A stretch of DNA of 57,822 nucleotides from positions 1-57,822 of the forward strand of contig JAEUOZ010000020.1 in the NCBI GenBank assembly GCA_016790225.1. The letters are read 5' to 3'. The notes under the pieces are model-generated. The model searched no databases. It worked only from the letters and a program-made list of their open reading frames with translations, and had not been told where the DNA came from. This document shows, piece after piece, positions 9,105 through 16,619 of this stretch; position 1 is the stretch's first letter; each line of letters begins with the position of its first letter. The position numbers were made by a program, and so were the translations under genes. Source of the stretch: Rubrivivax sp. Lineage in GTDB: Bacteria > Pseudomonadota > Gammaproteobacteria > Burkholderiales > Burkholderiaceae.

Positions 9105-9770
9105 ATGGAAGTTGCGCCTCCGACCGGCATGACCTTGACCGGCGCCCCCTTGCCCGCGCCCGGCGCAACGCCGGGGGATGGTGGCGCGCTGCGCGTGCTC
9201 ATCGTCGACGACGGCGCGCACCGCGTCAGCCTCATCCGTGACGAACTCACGCGCCAGGGTCACGTGGTGGTGGGCGTGCTCGACTCGGCCATCGCCATCC
9301 ACGACTGCGTGCGTTCGCTGATGCCCGACGTGGTGATCGTCGACGCCGAGTCCCCTTCGCGCGACACGCTGGAGCACCTGGCCACCGTGTCGGCCACGCA
9401 CCCGCGCCCGGTGGTGGTGTTCTCGGAAGACCCGGCGCTGGAGCCGATGCAGAAGGCGCTGGCCGCGGGCGTGGCCTCCTACGTCATCGCTGGTCTGAAC
9501 CCCGAACGCCTGGCGCCCGTGCTGCAGGTGGCCATCGCGCGCTTCGAGCAGGACCGTGCGTTGCGCGAGCAGCTCGGGCAAGCGCAGGCCAAGCTCACCG
9601 AGCGAAAACTGATCGAACGGGCCAAGGGCGTGCTCATGCGCGAGTCGGGCCTCAACGAAGAGGAGGCCTACCACCACATGCGGCGGCTGGCGATGGACCG
9701 CGGCCAGCGGCTGGCGCAGGTGGCCGAGCGCATCAACGAGGCGCACGAGCTGCTCCGGCCGCGCCGATGA
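9105..9770 (+). CDS. nasT: NasT-like ANTAR-domain antiterminator
   Basis: RNA-binding response-regulator-like protein of about 221 residues. A pseudo-receiver (residues ~28-145: LRVLIVDDG, then PDVVIVDAESPSRD) leads through a coiled coil to a C-terminal ANTAR domain (~160-218: LIERAKGVLMRESGLNEEEAYHHMRRLAM). The usual receiver Lys is not present (SYVIAGL), as in other NasT proteins that work without normal phosphorylation. Family members bind a two-hexaloop leader RNA and stop formation of a terminator upstream of nitrate genes; a matching leader lies just downstream. Starts at 9105 or 9129 are both possible, and neither has a good ribosome site. No NasS gene is adjacent. Confidence 0.85.
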   Translation: MEVAPPTGMTLTGAPLPAPGATPGDGGALRVLIVDDGAHRVSLIRDELTRQGHVVVGVLDSAIAIHDCVRSLMPDVVIVDAESPSRDTLEHLATVSATHPRPVVVFSEDPALEPMQKALAAGVASYVIAGLNPERLAPVLQVAIARFEQDRALREQLGQAQAKLTERKLIERAKGVLMRESGLNEEEAYHHMRRLAMDRGQRLAQVAERINEAHELLRPRR

Positions 9771-9776
9771 TGCGGT

Positions 9777-9813
9777 GCACCATGAGAAGGCGCATGCCGC
9801 CTTGTGCTGGTGC
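9777..9813. promoter_or_regulatory. Dyad upstream of the nitrate sigma-54 promoter
   Basis: A nested inverted repeat lies between the nasT stop and the sigma-54 promoter: GCACCA, four bases, AAGGCG, CATGC, CGCCTT, four bases, TGGTGC. The outer arms TGCACCA and TGGTGC are NtrC half-site-like, but they are too far apart for a normal NtrC dyad (GCACC-N5-GGTGC). It could be an activator site or the nasT terminator hairpin; there is no T-run. Confidence 0.45.
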
Positions 9814-9867
9814 GAAACGACTGTCGCGCGGGCCAAGGGACATCGCCCTTCATAGGTAAGGCCCCCC

Positions 9868-9883
9868 TGGCACAGCTCCTGCA
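9868..9883 (+). promoter_or_regulatory. Sigma-54 promoter for the nitrate operon
   Basis: TGGCACAGCTCCTGCA has the -24 GG and -12 GC doublets at the required ten-base spacing and a good match to TGGCAC-N5-TTGC. Transcription would start near 9894, giving a leader of about 138 bases before nrtA. Sigma-54 use fits nitrogen-limitation control by NtrC. Confidence 0.75.
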
Positions 9884-9893
9884 TTAGGAGGGA

Positions 9894-10020
9894 CAGGCAT
9901 CCGCACAAGGGCGTGCGTGGTGCATCCAGTTCGAGTTGGGCAAAGGCGCCCGATCGCTCCGTCGTGAAACCTCGTCGTTTCGCGCCGGCGGTCGTGGCGC
10001 CTTTTTCTTTTTCCTTTTCG
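9894..10020 (+). promoter_or_regulatory. ANTAR-type antitermination leader of nrtA
   Basis: The predicted leader contains a hairpin at 9902-9917: stem CGCAC/GTGCG closing the six-base loop AAGGGC, with A at position 1 and G at position 4 as ANTAR proteins recognise. A second hairpin at 9966-9981 has stem GAAAC/GTTTC and hexaloop CTCGTC; its fourth base is G but its first is not A. The terminator-like stem follows directly. Order and spacing match the nas leader model of NasR/NasT. No folding program was run. Confidence 0.68.
9942..10018 (+). terminator. Conditional terminator (attenuator) upstream of nrtA
   Basis: AAAGGCGCC at 9942-9950 pairs perfectly with GGCGCCTTT at 9996-10004, enclosing the GAAAC/GTTTC hairpin. 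A shorter alternative GCGCC/GGCGC stem forms at 9982-10000. The right arm runs into a T-rich stretch (TTTTTCTTTTTCCTTTT) ending three bases before the nrtA GGAG ribosome site. This layout fits a terminator that NasT binding would prevent. Confidence 0.65.
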
Positions 10021-10031
10021 GGAGTGCAGAC

Positions 10032-11327
10032 ATGACGTTCAACCTGAACGGCCACAGGGATGGCCGAAGCGAGGGTCTGATGAGCGAGCAGCGCAGGACA
10101 TTCATCAAGAAGGGCTCGGCTGCCATGGTGGCCGCCGGCGCCGCGGCCGCCGCCGTGCCGGCCGGCGCCTGGGCCGCGGGCTCCGACGCACCCGAGAAGA
10201 AGGAAGTGCGCATCGGCTTCATTCCCCTCACCGACTGCGCCAGCGTGGTGATGGCCTCGGTGCTGAAGTTCGACGAGAGGTACGGCATCAAGATCATTCC
10301 CACCAAGGAGGCGAGCTGGGCCGGCGTGCGCGACAAGCTCGTCAACGGCGAGCTCGACATGGCGCACGTGCTGTGGGGTCTCGTCTACGGCGTGCACCTC
10401 GGCGTGGGCGGGCCGAAGAAGGACATGGCCATCCTGATGAACCTGAACCACAACGGGCAGGCCATCACGCTGTCGAAGAAGCTCGCCGACAAGGGCGCTG
10501 TCGACGGCCCCAGCCTCGCCAAGCTGATGGCGGCCGAGAAGCGCGAGTACACCTTCGCGCAGACGTTCCCGACCGGCACGCACGCGATGTGGCTGTACTA
10601 CTGGCTGGCCAGTGTCGGCATCAATCCGATGAAGGACGCCAAGGTGATCACCGTGCCGCCGCCGCAGATGGTTGCCAACATGCGCGTGGGCAACATGGAC
10701 GGCTTCTGCGTCGGCGAACCGTGGAACCATCGCGCCATCATCGACGGCATCGGCATCACCGCCACCACCACGCAGGAGGTCTGGCGCGACCACCCCGAGA
10801 AAGCGCTCGGCACGACGGCCGAGTTCGTGAAGAAGAACCCCAACACCGCACGCGCCGTGATCATGGCGGTGCTCGAGGCGAGCCGCTGGATCGACGCCGG
10901 CCTGCAGAACAAGAACAAGATGGCCGAGACCATCGCCGAGAAGAGCTACGTCAACACGAGCGTCGATGCGATCAACCAGCGCATCCTGGGCCGCTACCAG
11001 AACGGCCTGGGCGAGACCTGGGACGACCCCAACCACATGAAGTTCTTCGCCGACGGGGCGGTGAACTATCCGTACCTCTCCGACGGCATGTGGTTCCTGA
11101 CGCAGCACAAGCGTTGGGGGCTGGTGAAGGACCACCCCGACTACCTCGGCGTGGCGAAGGCCATCAACCAGACCGAGCTCTACAAACAGGCGGCAGCGCA
11201 GGTGAAGGTGAGCGTGCCCAAGAGCGACCTGCGCACGAGCAAGCTCGTCGACGGTGTGGTCTGGGACGGCAAGGAGCCGGCGAAGTACGCCGACGGCTTC
11301 AAGGTCCGCGTCGCTGCGGCGGCCTGA
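10032..11327 (+). CDS. nrtA: Nitrate ABC transporter substrate-binding protein (NrtA/CmpA family)
   Basis: About 431 residues from ATG 10032, which has GGAG seven bases upstream; ATG 10080 (415 residues) is an alternative that begins right at the export signal. The N-terminus carries a Tat signal with RRTFIKKG, a hydrophobic Ala-rich stretch and a likely cleavage near AGAWAAG. The mature part has CmpA/NrtA features (IGFIPLTDCASVVMASV, AHVLWGLVYGVHLG, FPTGTHAMWLYYWLA, DGFCVGEPWN). It should bind nitrate, possibly nitrite, in the periplasm and feed NrtB/NrtD. It is the first gene of the nitrate operon after the antitermination leader. With no NasS nearby, it cannot be excluded that a relative elsewhere senses nitrate for NasT. 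Confidence 0.88.
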   Translation: MTFNLNGHRDGRSEGLMSEQRRTFIKKGSAAMVAAGAAAAAVPAGAWAAGSDAPEKKEVRIGFIPLTDCASVVMASVLKFDERYGIKIIPTKEASWAGVRDKLVNGELDMAHVLWGLVYGVHLGVGGPKKDMAILMNLNHNGQAITLSKKLADKGAVDGPSLAKLMAAEKREYTFAQTFPTGTHAMWLYYWLASVGINPMKDAKVITVPPPQMVANMRVGNMDGFCVGEPWNHRAIIDGIGITATTTQEVWRDHPEKALGTTAEFVKKNPNTARAVIMAVLEASRWIDAGLQNKNKMAETIAEKSYVNTSVDAINQRILGRYQNGLGETWDDPNHMKFFADGAVNYPYLSDGMWFLTQHKRWGLVKDHPDYLGVAKAINQTELYKQAAAQVKVSVPKSDLRTSKLVDGVVWDGKEPAKYADGFKVRVAAAA

Positions 11328-11348
11328 GCGCAAGGGGAGGGCGACATC

Positions 11349-12317
11349 ATGGTGAGTGCCGTGTTCCACGTGCCGGCGGCGGCGTTGCCGGCTGGTGACC
11401 GCAAGTCGGGTGCGCGCGTTGCCGCGAGCGCGCCGATGCCCTTGACGGGCGCCGTTGCGGAATCGGCGTCGGCGGCCGGGGCGGCCCCCGGCAAGGTGCC
11501 ACCCCTGGCGAAGGCGCCGCCCGTGCCGATGGCCGCGCGCGACCCCATCGACTGGCGCGCGCTGACCGTCAAGGTCATGGCGCCCATCGCAGGACTTGCG
11601 CTGCTCGTCGGCATCTGGGCGCTGCTGACGCAGAAAGGCGGCTCCTTTCCCACGCCGGCAGCCACCTTCGACGCCGCCGTCAAGCTCTTCGCCGACCCCT
11701 TCTACCGCAAGGGGCCGAACGACGTGGGGATCGGCTGGAACGTGCTGAACTCGCTGCAGCGCGTGGCCCTCGGCTTCGGGCTCGCCGCGCTGGTGGGCAT
11801 TCCGCTCGGCTTCCTCATCGGCCGATTCGCGACGCTGAACGCGATGTTCGCGCCGCTCATCAGCCTCCTGAAGCCGGTGTCGCCGCTGGCCTGGCTGCCG
11901 ATCGGCCTGCTGGTCTTCAAGGCGGCCAACCCCGCGGCGATCTGGACCATCTTCATCTGCTCGATCTGGCCAATGGTCATCAACACCGCGGTGGGCGTGC
12001 AGAAGGTGCCGCAGGACTACCTGAACGTGGCGCGCGTGCTCAACCTCAGCGAGTGGCGCATCGCCACGCGCATCCTGCTGCCGGCGGTGATGCCCTACCT
12101 GCTGACCGGCGTGCGCCTGTCGGTGGGCACGGCGTGGCTCGTCATCGTCGCGGCCGAGATGCTGACCGGCGGCGTCGGCATCGGCTTCTGGGTGTGGGAC
12201 GAGTGGAACAACCTCAACGTCGCGCACATCATCGTCGCCATCTTCGTCATCGGCATCGTCGGGCTGCTGCTCGAGTGGGCGCTCATGACGCTGGCGCGCC
12301 GCTTCGAGTATGCATAG
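11349..12317 (+). CDS. nrtB: Nitrate ABC transporter permease
   Basis: 322-residue inner-membrane permease of the NrtB/SsuC family. The first ~70 residues are an Ala/Pro-rich cytoplasmic extension before the first membrane helix (VMAPIAGLALLVGIWALL). The core has about six membrane segments and the EAA-type loop contacting the ATPase (YLNVARVLNLSEWRIATRI). It starts 21 bases after nrtA with a GGAGG-like site and pairs with nrtA and nrtD as a nitrate importer. The N-terminal extension is longer than in most relatives, but no alternative in-frame start is clearly better. Confidence 0.88.
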   Translation: MVSAVFHVPAAALPAGDRKSGARVAASAPMPLTGAVAESASAAGAAPGKVPPLAKAPPVPMAARDPIDWRALTVKVMAPIAGLALLVGIWALLTQKGGSFPTPAATFDAAVKLFADPFYRKGPNDVGIGWNVLNSLQRVALGFGLAALVGIPLGFLIGRFATLNAMFAPLISLLKPVSPLAWLPIGLLVFKAANPAAIWTIFICSIWPMVINTAVGVQKVPQDYLNVARVLNLSEWRIATRILLPAVMPYLLTGVRLSVGTAWLVIVAAEMLTGGVGIGFWVWDEWNNLNVAHIIVAIFVIGIVGLLLEWALMTLARRFEYA

Positions 12318-12420
12318 ACCCCCCCGAAGCGCCTGCGGCGCCTCCCCCCAGGGGGCGCCGCCAGCGGCCCGGCACAGCCGGTTCCGCGGCGGCCACCGGG
12401 CCAAGCCCTTCTGAATCGAG
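12318..12420. repeat. REP-like GC-rich palindromic element
   Basis: The nrtB-nrtD gap holds nested inverted repeats: GGCGCCTCCCCCC against AGGGGGCGCC, plus flanking GCGCC/GGCGC arms. Elements of this look (CCCCGAAG... CCCCCAGGGGG...) are scattered between genes in Burkholderiales genomes; that link is from memory, not a search. It may act as an mRNA stabiliser or weak terminator inside the operon. Confidence 0.55.
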
Positions 12421-12434
12421 AGACCGAGGTCTTC

Positions 12435-13243
<809 letters not shown>

Positions 13244-13247
<4 letters not shown>

Positions 13248-15763
13248 AGCGCGACGAGCAAGTCGTGGCGCGCCAGCGCCTCGTCGTCGTCGGCAACGGC
13301 ATGGCCGGCGTGCGTGCGGTCGAGGAACTGCTGAAGATCGCGCCCGACCTCTACGACATCACCATCTTCGGCGCCGAGCCGCACCCCAACTACAACCGCA
13401 TCCTGCTCTCGCCGGTGCTCGCCGGCGAGCAGACGGTCGACCAGATCATCCTCAACCCGCTCGCGTGGTACGAGGAGCAGGGCATCACGCTGCACCGCGG
13501 CGTGAAGGTCTCGCGCATCGACCGCCTGCGGCGCCGCGTGATCGCCGAGGATCTGGCTCGCGGGCAGGGCGGCGTGCTCGAGGCACCCTACGACCGCCTG
13601 CTCCTGGCCACCGGCAGCAACCCGTTCATCCTGCCCGTGCCGGGCAAGGAGCTGCCCGGCGTCATCAGCTACCGCGACATCGCCGACACCGAGGCGATGA
13701 TCGAGGCGGCAGGCCGGTTCCGCCACGCCGTCGTCATCGGCGGCGGCCTGCTCGGGCTCGAGGCCGCCAACGGTCTCGCCAAGCGCGGCATGGCGGTGAC
13801 GGTGGTGCACATCATGCCCTGGCTGATGGAGCGCCAGCTCGACGAGACGGCGGGCAAGCTGCTGCAGGCCGAGCTCGAGCAGCGCGGCATCCGCTTCGAG
13901 ATCGGCGCGCAGACCTCCGAACTCGTGGCCGGCGACCAGGGCCGCGTGGCCGCGGTCCGCTTCAAGGACGGGCGCGAGATCGCCGCCGACCTGGTGGTGA
14001 TGGCCGCCGGCATCCGCCCTAACACGGCGCTCGCCGAAGGCGCCGGGCTGCACTGCCAGCGCGGCATCGTCGTCACCGACACGCTGCAGACGGTGACCGA
14101 CCCGCGCATCTATGCCGTGGGCGAGTGCGCGGCGCACCGCGGCATCGCCTACGGGCTGGTGGCGCCGCTGTTCGAGCAGGGCAAGGTGTGCGCGACGCAC
14201 CTGGCGCAGTTCGGCATCGGCCGCTACGCCGGCAGCCAGGTGAGCACCAAGCTCAAGGTGACCGGGGTCGACCTCTTCTCGGCCGGCGACTTCATGGGCG
14301 CCTCTTCCGGGCACCCGGAGGACGCGGGCACCGAGGAGATCGTGCTCTCCGACCCCTACGCCGGCGTCTACAAGAAGCTCGTGCTGCGCGACGACAAGCT
14401 CATCGGCGCGTGCCTGTACGGCGACACGGTGGACGGCAGCTGGTATTTCAAGCTCATCCGCGAGGGCCGCAAGGTCGCCGACATCCGCGACAAGCTGATG
14501 TTCGGCGAATCGAACATCGGCGACGTCGGCCACCAGGGCCACAACAAGGCCGCTGCCATGGCCGACACCGACGAGGTGTGCGGCTGCAACGGCGTGACCA
14601 AAGGCAGCATCTGCAAGGCGATCAAGGACAAGGGCCTGTTCACGCTCGAGGAGGTGCGCCGGCACACCAAGGCCAGCGCCAGCTGCGGCTCGTGCACCGG
14701 CCTGGTCGAGCAGCTGTTGATGTTCACCGCCGGCGGCGACTACTCGGCAGCGCCCAAGCTCAAGGCCGTGTGCAGCTGCACCGAGCTCGGCCACCAGGCC
14801 GTGCGCGACGCGATCCGCGCGCAGCATCTGTTGAGCGTCGCCGACACGATGGCCGCGCTCGATTGGCGCACGCCCAACGGCTGCGCGACCTGCCGCCCGG
14901 CGATCAACTACTACCTGCTCAGCACCTGGCCCAAGGAGGTGGCCGACGACCCGCAGAGCCGCTTCATCAACGAGCGCAGCCACGCCAACATCCAGAAGGA
15001 CGGCCGCTACAGCGTCATTCCGCGCATGTGGGGCGGCGAGACCACCGCCGATGAGCTGCGACGCATCGCCAACGCGGTGGACAAGTTCCAGATTCCCACG
15101 GTCAAGGTCACTGGCGGACAGCGCATCGATCTGCTGGGCGTGAAGAAGGAAGACCTGCCGGCCGTCTGGAAGGAGATCGGCATGCCCAGCGGCCATGCCT
15201 ATGCCAAGGCGCTGCGGACGGTGAAGACCTGCGTGGGCAGCGAGTGGTGCCGCTTCGGCACGCAGGACAGCACGCAGATGGGCAAGGATCTGGAGCGCGC
15301 GCTGTGGCGCATGTATGCGCCGCACAAGGTCAAGCTCGCGGTCAGCGGCTGCCCGCGCAACTGTGCCGAAGCCGGCATCAAGGATGTGGGTGTCATCGGC
15401 GTCGACTCGGGTTGGGAGTTGTATGTGGCTGGCAATGGCGGCATCAAGACCGAGGTGGCGCAGTTCCTGTGCAAGGTGAAGACACCGCAGGAAGTGCTGG
15501 AGTTCAGCGGCGCCTTCCTGCAGCTGTACCGGGAGGAAGGCTGGTACCTGGAGCGCACCGTGCATTACGTCGGGCGCGTGGGGCTGGATCACGTGAAGAA
15601 GAAGATCCTGGACGATGAGGCCGGCCGCAAGGCGCTGTGGGAGCGCCTGCAGTTCAGCCTGGATGGCGAGCCGGATCCCTGGTTCGAATTCGACAAGGCC
15701 AAGGTCGATGTGCGTCAGTTCGACGCGGTGGCCGCGCCGGCGGCGCTGGAGGCGCAATCATGA
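13244..15763 (+). CDS. nirB: NADH-dependent nitrite reductase, large subunit
   Basis: Cytoplasmic enzyme reducing nitrite to ammonium. About 839 residues, the usual NirB length. The FAD-binding part starts at VVVGNGMAGVRAVEEL; an NAD site lies near residues 163-175 (VVIGGGLLGLEAANGL); the central [2Fe-2S] region holds CGCNGVTKGSIC, CGSC and CATCRP. The siroheme/[4Fe-4S] ligands are C663, C669, C703 and C707. It overlaps nrtD and nirD by ATGA junctions. Odd point: codon use changes near 15,040. Asp is 34 GAC to 2 GAT before and 7 GAC to 9 GAT after, and CTC for Leu nearly disappears. The protein reads intact across the change. Confidence 0.93.
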
Positions 15764-16164
15764 ATGCGATGGCTCCAGCCTGGGTGGCGGTGTGCCGCGT
15801 GGACGACATCCCGGTGATGGGGTCACGCCGGGTCAGCCGGCCGCAGGGCATGGCGGTGGCGCTGTTCCGCACCGCTGACGATCAGGTGCATGCGCTGCTG
15901 GACCGCTGCCCGCACAAGGGCGGCCCGCTGAGCCAGGGGATCGTGCTGGCCGATGCGGTGGCCTGCCCGCTGCACAACTGGACGATCCAGTTCGTGGATG
16001 GCCGGGCTCGTGCGCCTGACGAGGGGCAGACGCCGGCCTTTGCGGTTCGGGTGCAAGACGGGCAGGTGTTTCTGGACGCCCACGAGCTGGCCACGCGCGC
16101 GCTGGATCTGCTGCCGCCGGTGGCGGGGCCTTGTCGACTCCATGTTGCGTCATCGAGCGCCTGA
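15760..16164 (+). CDS. nirD: Nitrite reductase small subunit (Rieske type)
   Basis: 134-residue NirD. It carries a Rieske-like fold with C-P-H (DRCPHKGGPLSQG) and C-P-L-H (ACPLHNW) pairs, so it probably still binds a [2Fe-2S] cluster, unlike enterobacterial NirD, which has lost it. The ATG at 15760 overlaps the nirB stop; an internal ATG at 15769 is a weaker alternative. It works with NirB in ammonium-forming nitrite reduction. A repeat-rich spacer follows before nasA. Confidence 0.88.
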   Translation: MNAMAPAWVAVCRVDDIPVMGSRRVSRPQGMAVALFRTADDQVHALLDRCPHKGGPLSQGIVLADAVACPLHNWTIQFVDGRARAPDEGQTPAFAVRVQDGQVFLDAHELATRALDLLPPVAGPCRLHVASSSA

Positions 16165-16193
16165 GGCTCCATGCGCTCCAGCACCCGTGCATC

Positions 16194-16294
16194 GCGAGGC
16201 CAATGGGGAAGGGGTTCCGCTCATGTCCTCCTGTCCGGGCTTCGCCCGGCCATTCCCCCTTTACTTCGCTGCACCCCTTCCCCATTGGCCTCGC
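16194..16294. repeat. 22-bp perfect inverted repeat around a hairpin
   Basis: Arms at 16194-16215 (core AGGCCAATGGGGAAGGGG) and 16273-16294 are exact reverse complements. Between them is a CCGGGC-TTC-GCCCGG hairpin at 16235-16249 and a CCCCCTTTACTTCGCTG stretch. That stretch recurs in opposite orientation near 16395-16430 (TGTAGCGAAGTAAAGGGGG). The set resembles a dispersed non-coding repeat family rather than an insertion sequence; there is no room for a transposase. Confidence 0.8.
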
Positions 16295-16430
16295 TCCGGG
16301 GAGGTTGCGGAGCGCCTACAGCGAGAAGCCGCGCGATCGAGAAGCGTTTCGGGTCTGAAGTCTGCGTGCACCGCCCCGCCGGCGAGACGCTGGCATTGGG
16401 TGGGGGGTGTAGCGAAGTAAAGGGGGAATT

Positions 16431-16452
16431 GTTACAGCCCCTGGGCTGTAAC
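16431..16452. repeat. Palindrome GTTACAGCCC/GGGCTGTAAC
   Basis: Ten-base perfect arms separated by two bases. It is AT-richer at its ends than its surroundings and lies between the repeat copies. It could be a hairpin in the transcript or a protein site; its role is unknown. Confidence 0.8.
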
Positions 16453-16474
16453 AAGGAGGAGCGAGCCCGTACAG

Positions 16475-16495
16475 AAACAGTCCAGTGGACTGTTT
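16475..16495. repeat. Palindrome AAACAGTCCA/TGGACTGTTT
   Basis: Ten-base perfect arms around a single G, 22 bases after the previous palindrome. Similar CAGTCCA/TGGACTG palindromes are familiar from intergenic repeats of Comamonadaceae and relatives; this is recalled, not searched. Confidence 0.8.
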
Positions 16496-16619
16496 GTGCC
16501 TGGCGAGCGCTCGGCGCAGGAGCGACGGGCATGAGCGTAGCCCTCCACCCAATGACATCGCCTCCGCGAGGCCTCCGCACGAAACAAGTTGCGAATGACA
16601 TGACGCTGAAGGCGGGGCC

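Larger units (their letters stand above)
16165..16619. other. 455-base spacer between nirD and nasA, repeats and no gene
   Basis: No believable gene is seen: open frames here are short, mutually overlapping and have no family resemblance. The spacer is packed with palindromes and with inverted copies of one repeat, listed separately (16194-16294, 16431-16452, 16475-16495). A further degenerate copy appears around 16533-16580. A second promoter for nasA-cobA may lie here, but none was recognised. Confidence 0.6.

Noticed and set aside
16194..16294. Inverted repeats as insertion-sequence ends
   Set aside because: Only 57 bases lie between the arms, with no transposase and no visible target duplication.
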